Part shown: positions 25,654-32,587 of the stretch, piece by piece
Layout of the letters: every line of letters begins with the position of its first letter
Numbering within the stretch: the first letter of the stretch is position 1
IMG/VR virus record: IMGVR_UViG_3300042894_007079
Coordinates: 1-64,000 of that record
Direction: 5' to 3' (one strand)
Source: a virus
Length of the DNA: 64,000 nucleotides
Position numbers and translations under genes: made by a program
The notes under the pieces: generated by a model
What the model was told of the DNA's origin: nothing
The model's input: only the letters and a program-made list of their open reading frames with translations
Database searches by the model: none

Positions 25654-27180
25654 ATGAATTTATTAAAATATAATAAAATTTTCGAATCCGGAACTCAATC
25701 TGACCCTGGTGCTCGTGGATACACTGGTGGTGGTTACAAATCTAAAGAAGAAGTCTTTGGAAAAAAAGAAGAACCTCAATCAGTAGATAAAACTGCGAGA
25801 ATTAAAATATCAAAAGAATTAGAAAAAGTACTTAAAACAATGGAAGATAATGATAGTTATCTGGCTTTTGAGATGCTTTGGTTAGGTGAACCAAGTTCAA
25901 AATATCAAAATGGTTTGGGTATTACTGATGTTACTGTATCTACTAAACCTTATTGCTTTGAAGTTACTATTACTGGAAAAAAATATGATATGAAAATTGG
26001 TAAGTTTTTCAGATATTATTGGCCTGGTTTACTTACAGAAGACGAAATAAAATCTTTTATTTATCAGTATAATGATATGACTTCTGATAATGTAGGCACT
26101 GACGCTACAACAACAGCTCGTAGAATTCAAGCTCCAACATTTTCATATAAACCTAAAGATGTTAAGGCTACATTCTTATCTTTAACAACTAAAACTTACC
26201 CACATGGATATGAAGATGAGGTTCTTCAGTTTTTACCTGATTTGAAAAAAGATGAAGTAGGTAATTATTATAAAATTATTGGCGAAGGTAAACAAAAAAC
26301 TATGTTTACTTGTCACTTAGACACTGCTGATAGAGACCAAAAAACAACAAAATTATTTGAATGTAATGGTCGAGTAGTGGAAGAAGGATATTCTTTTAGA
26401 CTTATCAAAACTGGTACTGGTGATGAGCACATTTATACGGATGGGCATTCTATATTAGGAGCTGATGATAAAGCGGGAACTGCTGTTATGCTTTATATGA
26501 TGGCTAATAATGTTCCTGGTATCTACTATTTCTTTATTGGTGAAGAAAGAGGTGGTATTGGCTCAAACGCTCTTTCTGCTATTTATGACAAAATGGATTT
26601 TTTATCTGATGTTAAGCATTGTGTTTCTTTTGATAGAAGAAGAACTACATCTGTAATCACTCATCAATTGGGAAGACAATGTTGTTCAAATGAGTTTGGA
26701 CAAGCACTTTGTGATGAGTATAACAAACACGGTTTAAATCTATCTTTAGATACAACCGGTGTTTATACTGATTCTGCTTCACTTATGGAAGATATCGCTG
26801 AGTGTACAAATATATCAGTTGGTTATTATAATGAACACCGAGGAACTGAAATGTTAAACATAACACACTTAATTAAACTAGCTGAGGCTTCGGTCAAAGT
26901 TAATTGGTCTGATTTGCCTGTTAAAAGAAAAATTGGATATAATGAAGAGCTATTTGCTAAACACAAAACACTTATCAATGAAATAAAGAAAAATGTGTTT
27001 GGTATTGATGTAAAAGTTGTTGGTAAAGATGATAGAATATTTATTAGTTTAGATATGGAAGAACCTGATATGAGTGAGGTTTATGATTCTCTTATTAGAG
27101 TACAAACAATATTAAATAAGTATAAAATCGAAGATACTGGCTTATTTGAAGAAACATATTTTAAAATTGAATTAAGATAA
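25654..27180 (+). CDS. Zinc metallopeptidase (M20/M28/M42-like) with leader and extra domains
   Basis: The 508-residue protein starts with MNLLKYNKIFES, a capsid-targeting-like leader (IFE then Ser, Glu11). Residues 48-150 form an additional mixed domain. The peptidase domain (165-415) has the full co-catalytic zinc set: HLD at 221-223, GADDKAG near 269-275, GEERGG with Glu297/298, SFDRR with Asp327, and EHRG with His395. The C-terminal 80 residues add a small alpha/beta domain. A second copy lacking the leader and flanking domains lies at 58934-59725. The substrate is unknown. The leader implies packaging into heads, so it may act right after DNA entry. Confidence 0.85.
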   Translation: MNLLKYNKIFESGTQSDPGARGYTGGGYKSKEEVFGKKEEPQSVDKTARIKISKELEKVLKTMEDNDSYLAFEMLWLGEPSSKYQNGLGITDVTVSTKPYCFEVTITGKKYDMKIGKFFRYYWPGLLTEDEIKSFIYQYNDMTSDNVGTDATTTARRIQAPTFSYKPKDVKATFLSLTTKTYPHGYEDEVLQFLPDLKKDEVGNYYKIIGEGKQKTMFTCHLDTADRDQKTTKLFECNGRVVEEGYSFRLIKTGTGDEHIYTDGHSILGADDKAGTAVMLYMMANNVPGIYYFFIGEERGGIGSNALSAIYDKMDFLSDVKHCVSFDRRRTTSVITHQLGRQCCSNEFGQALCDEYNKHGLNLSLDTTGVYTDSASLMEDIAECTNISVGYYNEHRGTEMLNITHLIKLAEASVKVNWSDLPVKRKIGYNEELFAKHKTLINEIKKNVFGIDVKVVGKDDRIFISLDMEEPDMSEVYDSLIRVQTILNKYKIEDTGLFEETYFKIELR

Positions 27181-27181
27181 A

Positions 27182-27757
27182 ATGAAAGTTAAAACATTTA
27201 TAAAATATTTAGAGAATATCAGAAAAGACGACTTCAGTCATCTTAATGATGATTTATCGGCTAATAAAAAGAATGAGGGTCGTTGGCCAGATGATGACTA
27301 TGATTATGGTGATGATTCTACAAAAGATTATGGTGATTATGATGATTGGTATGATGATGAAGATGAGAAGTATTATTCTGGTCGTAAATCTTCTAACCCT
27401 AAATTTGACGATGATGATAATGATGATGACTATACTTACGGTGATGATGATGGTGATGACGATGATGTTCAACATTTAACTTACTTACTTAGACAAATGT
27501 TTAGAAATTCAGGAGTTGATAATGTCCAAATCACCGCTAAACGAAACGAAGATATTGTTATTGAAGTTTATATGGGTAAAAAAGATACTCTTAGAAACAT
27601 AATAAAAGTTTTTGAAGTTGCTAATAAACTAAAAAGAGATATATTAGCTCAATACGATGCTGAGTTTGATATATGGACTGCAAAAAATGGCGCAGGTATA
27701 CTTTCATTTGGATTTACCTTAGATGAGGGATTAGATGATGATAATATACCATTTTAA
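27182..27757 (+). CDS. Very acidic leader-bearing protein
   Basis: 191 residues. The leader MKVKTFIKYLEN is followed by an Asp/Tyr/Gly-rich tract (about 36-96) with more than 30 aspartates, then a compact C-terminal domain (98-191; HLTYLLRQMFRNSGVDNVQIT onward). The start is 1 nt after the metallopeptidase stop. The acidic tract could mimic DNA or bind cations in the head; no homologue is recognised. It is followed by the tmRNA promoter. Confidence 0.6.
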   Translation: MKVKTFIKYLENIRKDDFSHLNDDLSANKKNEGRWPDDDYDYGDDSTKDYGDYDDWYDDEDEKYYSGRKSSNPKFDDDDNDDDYTYGDDDGDDDDVQHLTYLLRQMFRNSGVDNVQITAKRNEDIVIEVYMGKKDTLRNIIKVFEVANKLKRDILAQYDAEFDIWTAKNGAGILSFGFTLDEGLDDDNIPF

Positions 27758-27766
27758 TTAAACTTT

Positions 27767-27797
27767 TTTGTATTTACAGATATTATATATACATTTG
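27767..27797 (+). promoter_or_regulatory. Bacteroidetes-type housekeeping promoter for the tmRNA
   Basis: TTTG (27767-27770), a 19-bp spacer and TACATTTG (27790-27797) match the Bacteroidetes consensus TTTG / TAnnTTTG. A start about 6 nt downstream gives a leader of roughly 17 nt before the mature tmRNA 5' end. This differs from the TTAATATATA box of the structural genes. Confidence 0.7.
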
Positions 27798-27819
27798 TAA
27801 GATAATTACAATATACTAT

Positions 27820-28195
27820 GGGGATGTCATAGAATAGATTCATAGAGTAGTGGTAGTTATGCAGGTGTCGGATGGTCAAGTAACCGACTAATAAATTTGG
27901 TGACAAAAAGTCGTAAATGGCAAAACAAATGAAGTAGCATCCCGTGAAGATTTAGTAGCGGCGTTACAAAACAACATGCTTAAGGCAGAAGAGCTATCTT
28001 TAGTTTAATATTTTAAGCTTTCGAAAAAATTCTCCAGCTGAATCACACAGTTAAAAATGTGAAACCAGAATTGTTAGAGTGATGGGTTGTTCAACTAACT
28101 ATTTTGTAAGTTTCGAAAAACTTTCTAAGCCTGTGAATGAATAATTATTGTTAACTAGGGAAGACACGATGGGCAGTACATCGTCATCTCCACTA
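27820..28195 (+). ncRNA. ssrA: Phage-encoded tmRNA (ssrA)
   Basis: tmRNA rescues ribosomes from non-stop mRNA and tags the unfinished protein. The acceptor stem pairs GGGGATG (27820-27826) with CATCTCC (28185-28191), giving a G3-U70 wobble (27822/28189) and discriminator A (28192), the alanine identity signals. P2 pairs TAGTTA (27854-27859) with TAACTA (28152-28157), extended by GCAGG/CCTGT (27861-27865/28130-28134). Pseudoknot PK1 is GTCGG/CCGAC (27867-27871/27884-27888) plus GTCA/TGAC (27875-27878/27901-27904). GTC just before the resume codon matches E. coli. Several stems follow the tag frame. The 3' end reads ACTA where ACCA would be expected, so CCA must be added. The T-arm loop (GGCAGTA) lacks the usual TTC. 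No smpB gene is visible, so host SmpB would be needed. Confidence 0.9.
27913..28008 (+). other. tmRNA tag-peptide reading frame (31 codons plus TAA)
   Basis: The resume codon GTA (27913) directly follows GTC and the A-rich spacer after PK1. The frame encodes 31 residues beginning VNGKTNE, with EDLVAA in the middle and ending AEELSLV. Host Bacteroidetes tags are about 8-10 residues ending in LAA. The tag is long, hydrophobic at its end and lacks the ALAA terminus read by ClpXP. Confidence 0.82.
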
Positions 28196-28202
28196 AAAAA
28201 TT

Positions 28203-28228
28203 AAAGTCCACTTTGGTGGACTTTTTTG
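28203..28228 (+). terminator. Rho-independent terminator of the tmRNA gene
   Basis: A 7-bp stem (AGTCCAC/GTGGACT) extended by A-T pairs, a TTTG loop and a T run, 10 nt after the tmRNA 3' end. Confidence 0.92.
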
Positions 28229-28248
28229 TTTAAATAGATATAATTTGT

Positions 28249-28785
28249 ATGAGTTATATCAATTCTTTTAAAGGTCGGTACTTTTTTCTATCTAATTTTT
28301 ATCCGTGTGAAATTACACACAAAGGAATTACATATCCTTCTGTTGAACACTACTATGTTGCTTTAAAAGTTACTACGATGCAATTTATAGATGGTGTTTA
28401 TTATACAGCACCTGATTTTAGAGAGTTAATTGCTAGAATAAAAGAACCTGGTGATGTAAAAAAAATGGGAAGGCGTGTAAAGGTCAGAAGTGACTGGGAT
28501 GAAAAAAGATTAGGATTTATGGAGTGGGGTATAAAAGAAAAATTCAAAAATCCTAAATTAGCTGAAATGTTAATTGAGACTGGTGATTTAGATTTGATTG
28601 AAGGTAATAATTGGCATGATGTGTGGTGGGGCCAATGTTCTTGTCCAAAATGCAAAGGTGGTGGTCACAATTATTTGGGTAAAATTTTAATGCAAATTAG
28701 AAGTGAATTAAGACAACAAAATGCGAGACCTTCACTAGAAGAAGAAATAAAAAACAAATTAAATAAAGAAAATGGCAGTCATTAG
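28249..28785 (+). CDS. NADAR (YbiA-like, DUF1768) protein
   Basis: NADAR proteins are N-glycosidases acting on NAD-derived or riboflavin-pathway metabolites, and some remove ADP-ribose from guanine in DNA. The 178-residue protein has the family signature GRYFFLSNFYPCEI...YPSVEHYYVALK at the N-terminus, then GRRVKVRSDWDEKRLGFMEWGI and a late IEGNNWHDVWWG block, all typical. A CSCPKC pair inserted before the last helix may bind zinc and is less usual. It overlaps the adenine methyltransferase gene by 14 nt, so the two are coupled. An anti-defence role is possible (inference). Confidence 0.85.
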   Translation: MSYINSFKGRYFFLSNFYPCEITHKGITYPSVEHYYVALKVTTMQFIDGVYYTAPDFRELIARIKEPGDVKKMGRRVKVRSDWDEKRLGFMEWGIKEKFKNPKLAEMLIETGDLDLIEGNNWHDVWWGQCSCPKCKGGGHNYLGKILMQIRSELRQQNARPSLEEEIKNKLNKENGSH

Positions 28786-29716
28786 TTATTTTGGTGGTAA
28801 GAGTTCCTCCGCATTTCAAGAATTAATCAATACTAAAATTCCCAAAACAGGAATTAAAACATATTTAGAGCCTTTCTCTGGCTCAATGGGAACATATATG
28901 GACGACCCAAACTTAAAGTTTGATGTAGTTATCTATAATGATAAAAATCGTCACCAGGTGAACTTATACAAGTGCGCATCGGAGCCTGAAACTTTTCTAA
29001 AATATTTAGAAAGATTAAAAGAAACTTTACTAAAGACTGATGAGACAGATCCGCTAAAAAAGTGGGACTTTTATAAGAAAATTTACAAAAAATATCAAAA
29101 GAATAACTTTCTTGATGATATGAATTTTGAAATTGGTGATTTTGGAAAAGCAGCAATCTATGCTTTTCTTATTACATCAGCTCATAATTCAGTTTATCCA
29201 AGAGGTGCTGGTTTTAATGGTTACAAAAAAGATAAAGACCGTCTTAAATTAGAAGTCCTTATTGATAAATTAAAAAAGAATAAATATACGCCTAAATTAA
29301 AATCAATTACTGATTTTTTAAACATTGATTTTGAAGAACTTATCAATAGATATGACGCTGAAGATACTTATCTTTATTTAGATCCACCATATGCTAGATT
29401 TAATGAAGATAAAGGTGAAGATGATGCTAAAAGACTTTTCTGGTATGGTGCTGATACTGAAGGTGTTTTTGGACCAGCTTCGCACAGAAGACTTTTGGAG
29501 CTATTAAAAAATACAAAATGTCGTTGGTCTTTATCATATTATTATTTTCCTTTACTGGAAGAGTTATTACCTAAAGATAAATACGTTTGGACTGAGAAAG
29601 AAGTATTTAGAAGCTCGGCACATGGTGGAAATAACTCTGATTTAAAAACAGAACAAGCTAAAGGAGTTGAATTGTTAATTATGAATTATAATCCAAAAAC
29701 TGGTGAAAAGTTATAA
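28772..29716 (+). CDS. DNA adenine-N6 methyltransferase (D12 class)
   Basis: This 314-residue Dam-like enzyme transfers methyl groups from SAM to adenine N6. Motif I appears as YFGGKSS at residues 5-11 with LEPFSGSMG near 34, and the catalytic motif IV is DPPY in YLYLDPPYARF near 207. The central region is helical, as in target-recognition domains of the class. Its recognition sequence cannot be read from the protein. It probably protects phage DNA from host restriction. Confidence 0.9.
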   Translation: MAVISYFGGKSSSAFQELINTKIPKTGIKTYLEPFSGSMGTYMDDPNLKFDVVIYNDKNRHQVNLYKCASEPETFLKYLERLKETLLKTDETDPLKKWDFYKKIYKKYQKNNFLDDMNFEIGDFGKAAIYAFLITSAHNSVYPRGAGFNGYKKDKDRLKLEVLIDKLKKNKYTPKLKSITDFLNIDFEELINRYDAEDTYLYLDPPYARFNEDKGEDDAKRLFWYGADTEGVFGPASHRRLLELLKNTKCRWSLSYYYFPLLEELLPKDKYVWTEKEVFRSSAHGGNNSDLKTEQAKGVELLIMNYNPKTGEKL

Positions 29717-29994
29717 TGGTTACTAAAAAAAACAACATATATAATAACACATTAATTGGTTCTGGTTTAACCTCTAATACTAATAGCACTTTTGCTGTAA
29801 ATTCTTCTTCTGGAGATAATGTGATTACGGTGGGTCCTGATGGATATTGTGTTATAAATAAATTGGCGCTTGTTGATGATATCACTGGGAATAAGTGGGA
29901 AGTAAGAGTATCAAATGGTGAAATTATAGTAGAGCCAATTGAATTAGAAGATAAAAGAGAGTTTAAGATTAATAAAGTTTTTAAAAATGACTGA
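29716..29994 (+). CDS. Small beta-rich protein
   Basis: 92 residues, Ser/Thr/Asn-rich beginning and then a beta-hairpin pattern (KWEVRVSNGEIIVEPIELED). It starts on the last base of the methyltransferase stop. It resembles short structural or decoration proteins of phages in style, but no family is recognised. Confidence 0.5.
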   Translation: MVTKKNNIYNNTLIGSGLTSNTNSTFAVNSSSGDNVITVGPDGYCVINKLALVDDITGNKWEVRVSNGEIIVEPIELEDKREFKINKVFKND

Positions 29995-30313
29995 TCACTT
30001 AGATAGAATTGAAAAATTAGGTTTTATTGTACAACTTAATTGGAATAAGTCTTTTGAAATTATCTATGATGACGATAGTCCACTTGATATTAGAGTCTTA
30101 TTTTGTTCTTACAATGATTTTTCTGAGCCTTCTTATGAAGATGTTGTAGAAACTGCATGTGACTTCTTTTATATGTGGTATAATAAAAACATTAACTTAT
30201 TGGCTGATTATGAGATGAATTCAAGTAATTTTGATGAATTGATTGATTGTTGCTTAGGTGATATCACAACTCAGGTTTATAGAGATTTCAATATTGATAA
30301 CTTATTGGACTAA
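29987..30313 (+). CDS. Unrecognised acidic 108-residue protein
   Basis: Strongly acidic, with aromatic-rich helices (ACDFFYMWYNKNINLLADYEM). It overlaps its upstream neighbour by 8 nt and the convergent gene by 12 nt. Small size and acidity fit an inhibitor or adaptor, but nothing specific can be shown. Confidence 0.5.
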   Translation: MTDHLDRIEKLGFIVQLNWNKSFEIIYDDDSPLDIRVLFCSYNDFSEPSYEDVVETACDFFYMWYNKNINLLADYEMNSSNFDELIDCCLGDITTQVYRDFNIDNLLD

Positions 30314-30568
30314 CTTTAGTAACTTAATTTTTAAGTCACCTGTTCCTTTTATTAGTCTATGATAAGCACCCATTGGTATAAATACTTCTCCTTCTATTAT
30401 TTTAGGTAGTTCGTTATCAATTTGTATTTTCCAGTCTGTATCTTCAATAGATTCAATTATTCTATCTTCTCTATCACGGTGCCACATAAACTCACCAGAA
30501 TCAGTATCTTGACTGAATACTCTGATAAATTCATTATCACTTAATTTAGTTTCTTGAAATGGTAACAT
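30302..30568 (-). CDS. Small cupin-like protein
   Basis: 88 residues with a repeated beta-strand pattern: FMWHRDREDRIIESIEDTDWKIQIDNE, then EGEVFIPMGAYHRLIKG. The two His positions and the IP-x3-YHR turn resemble the metal-binding motifs of small cupins, and similar short proteins occur in marine phages. Function unknown. It starts where the next minus-strand gene's stop codon ends (1-nt overlap). Confidence 0.5.
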   Translation of the reverse strand: MLPFQETKLSDNEFIRVFSQDTDSGEFMWHRDREDRIIESIEDTDWKIQIDNELPKIIEGEVFIPMGAYHRLIKGTGDLKIKLLKLVQ

Positions 30569-30960
30569 TAACTTACTATTTGTTTATATCTTTCTTTGAA
30601 TTTATCAATTTTAACTAACCAATTATCTTTCACATCACAGTCTTCCACATATTCTTTGACTCTTGGTTCAACATATAATAAAAGTTCTCTTATTTGTCCT
30701 ATAAATGCTGATAACAACTTAGGATTATTGTATAATAAACTAGTATCATCAATTATTTGAGTATAGGTTTTCCCATTTATAAGAGGTTCTCTAAGTCTTT
30801 TCATCATATCGGTTAATTCATTAGTTGCTTTTTGATCGACTCCTCTTTTAGTTATTTGTGAGAAGCCCATCGTTATTAACATGCCAAAATCAAGCAGAAA
30901 GTCAGTGATGAATTTTCTGTTAGCAGATTCAAATATTTGATATGTTTTTAAGTGTTTCAT
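30568..30960 (-). CDS. Leader-bearing protein (MKHLKTYQIFES)
   Basis: 130 residues. The first 12 residues form the capsid-targeting-like leader with IFE then Ser (Glu11), nearly identical to the metallopeptidase leader. The rest is all-helical (FITDFLLDFGMLITMGFSQI and several amphipathic helices). A TTATATATA-type box lies just upstream of the ATG. Possible head-internal protein of unknown activity. Confidence 0.6.
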   Translation of the reverse strand: MKHLKTYQIFESANRKFITDFLLDFGMLITMGFSQITKRGVDQKATNELTDMMKRLREPLINGKTYTQIIDDTSLLYNNPKLLSAFIGQIRELLLYVEPRVKEYVEDCDVKDNWLVKIDKFKERYKQIVS

Positions 30961-30998
30961 ATACTATATATAAAAATAGTCAGGATAATCTCTAATAA

Positions 30999-31934
30999 CT
31001 ACCAGTACCCAGGGTAGGTTCGGCCATTCCAAAGATGTCCGTACTTCGTCAGGCGGCACGCCCAGTAACCTGCTTTAGTCTTATCTTTCTTAGTTGAACA
31101 TTTATGACGAGCTGCAAATGATTTTCTAGCTTCAGGATTACTTACTTTAGCAGTTAACCCACCGTGAACATCTCCGAAAGAAATCTTTTTAACATTTCCT
31201 GTTTTTGGATTTTTAACATATACATAGTATTTTTTCCCACCGCCGCTATTTCTCATTGGATGATTTAATTTCACTTCTTTTCCTTTATATTCTGCTTCAG
31301 AAACAAATTCTATATTTTCCATAGGTAAATCTAAAGGAACTAATTCTCCGTTAAAGTAACCAAATTTACCAATTTCTGTTGATTCATAAATTTCTTTATC
31401 TATTTCACATAATTCGACTTTTCCTTCATCAAATAATTGGCGAGCCTCTTTAATAACTTGATAGAAAGCTTCCGAGCCTGGTCTGAAAATATTTTCAGTT
31501 ATTGGTTTATTATTTTCTAAATGATACTTTAAACTCTCTGAAAAAATAACATTTACAAAGTCAGATGCTTTTTTAACATTTTCATCAGTATCACATTTGC
31601 AGTCATCACATCCACAATAACAACCTTCCTCTCCTGTACAGTCATCACAACATCCACAGCCAGATGTTTCACTTTCTTCGTAGTCTGAATCAAAGTCATC
31701 TTCAGTTTGCCATTCTATATTCTCTACATTATCAATATTTACAGTTATAAAGGATTCAAATTTTTCAATTTTATTGATATTTTTTTTGAATTCTTTTTCT
31801 ACTTTTTCTTGGTCTTCAATTGAAGTTTTAAAAGATGGTTTATCATCTTTAGATTTTTCTAAAGATTTGGCCGAAAACTTAACTTCTTGTTGTTCTGTTT
31901 TTTCTTTTTTAGTATTTACTTTTTTTATCTTCAT
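30999..31934 (-). CDS. Cysteine-rich protein with DUF5872-type C-terminal domain
   Basis: 311 residues. The N-terminal third is Lys/Glu-rich and disordered and contains an internal EKFESF motif. Residues about 90-115 hold ten cysteines in a compact CGCC...CGCDDCKC cluster, likely zinc binding. The C-terminal 90 residues (NHPMRNSGGGKKYYVYVKN, KKISFGDVHGG, RKSFAARHKCS, GYWACRL) match a conserved domain of many large phages, often in virion-associated proteins. It lies in a run of minus-strand leader-type genes. Confidence 0.6.
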   Translation of the reverse strand: MKIKKVNTKKEKTEQQEVKFSAKSLEKSKDDKPSFKTSIEDQEKVEKEFKKNINKIEKFESFITVNIDNVENIEWQTEDDFDSDYEESETSGCGCCDDCTGEEGCYCGCDDCKCDTDENVKKASDFVNVIFSESLKYHLENNKPITENIFRPGSEAFYQVIKEARQLFDEGKVELCEIDKEIYESTEIGKFGYFNGELVPLDLPMENIEFVSEAEYKGKEVKLNHPMRNSGGGKKYYVYVKNPKTGNVKKISFGDVHGGLTAKVSNPEARKSFAARHKCSTKKDKTKAGYWACRLTKYGHLWNGRTYPGYW

Positions 31935-31944
31935 GTTATTGAGA

Positions 31945-32154
31945 TTATTTTTTTTGAAACATTCCGTCTAAAACTTGATACATTGCATCTACAACACCAT
32001 AAGAATCGACTCCAAAATCATCTTTGTACTTTTCTACTAATTCTGTCATATCTTTCTCAAGCATAGACCATTTATCTTGTTGATTTTCTGTTCTACCAGT
32101 TCTTAAAACTTCATCCCAGTCAAACTCTTCATTAAATTTTTTTATGTGTTTCAT
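31945..32154 (-). CDS. Small leader-type protein (MKHIKKFNEEF)
   Basis: 69 residues, starting with a leader-like MKHIKKFNEEFDWDE and continuing as an acidic helical protein. The FNE at 7-9 resembles the other putative cleavage sites. It sits 10 nt upstream of the Cys-rich protein and 1 nt downstream of the next leader-type gene, forming a small operon. Confidence 0.5.
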   Translation of the reverse strand: MKHIKKFNEEFDWDEVLRTGRTENQQDKWSMLEKDMTELVEKYKDDFGVDSYGVVDAMYQVLDGMFQKK

Positions 32155-32155
32155 A

Positions 32156-32515
32156 TTAACGATTTAATTTTTTTAAAACTTTAGCACATTTTTCATATTC
32201 TTCTGCAAGTTCTAACTCTTTAAGATATTCTTTCAGTTGTGGAGTGTCTGATAACTCTAATCTTATGCCAAATCTTATCTCTTGAAGTTCTTTCATATTT
32301 ATTGCTGTCTTATCTATTATTTTATTAACAACATCTCTGTCAAATGGTGATGATTTCATAAAGTCATTCCAATCGTAAATACCATTGTCATTTAAAAATT
32401 TAATAATTTCATCTATCGACTGTTGAGTTCCATTTTTTGTTTTTTTAGAATTCTTTCTTAATTTTTTAAAAAATTCTTCATTAATAAAATCTAAATAACC
32501 TTCGATTCTTTTCAT
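32156..32515 (-). CDS. Small leader-type protein (MKRIEGYLDFINEE)
   Basis: 119 residues. The N-terminus contains FINE (Glu13) like other leader proteins in this window, then a basic stretch and a helical C-terminal region. First gene of a minus-strand run that diverges from the 1951-residue gene. An AATAATATATA variant of the late box lies just upstream. Confidence 0.5.
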   Translation of the reverse strand: MKRIEGYLDFINEEFFKKLRKNSKKTKNGTQQSIDEIIKFLNDNGIYDWNDFMKSSPFDRDVVNKIIDKTAINMKELQEIRFGIRLELSDTPQLKEYLKELELAEEYEKCAKVLKKLNR

Positions 32516-32553
32516 ATCTTATATATTATTTTAGATTATCAAAGAAAGGTAAA

Positions 32554-32563
32554 TTAATATATA
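32554..32563 (+). promoter_or_regulatory. Putative late promoter box for the 1951-residue gene
   Basis: TTAATATATA ends 24 nt before the ATG. Confidence 0.6.
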
Positions 32564-32587
32564 AACAAAACTATTTACACTGTATAG

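Noticed and set aside
27246-27479. Met/Ile-rich frames over the Asp-rich tract
   Set aside because: Frame-shifted reading of GAT repeats; no independent support.
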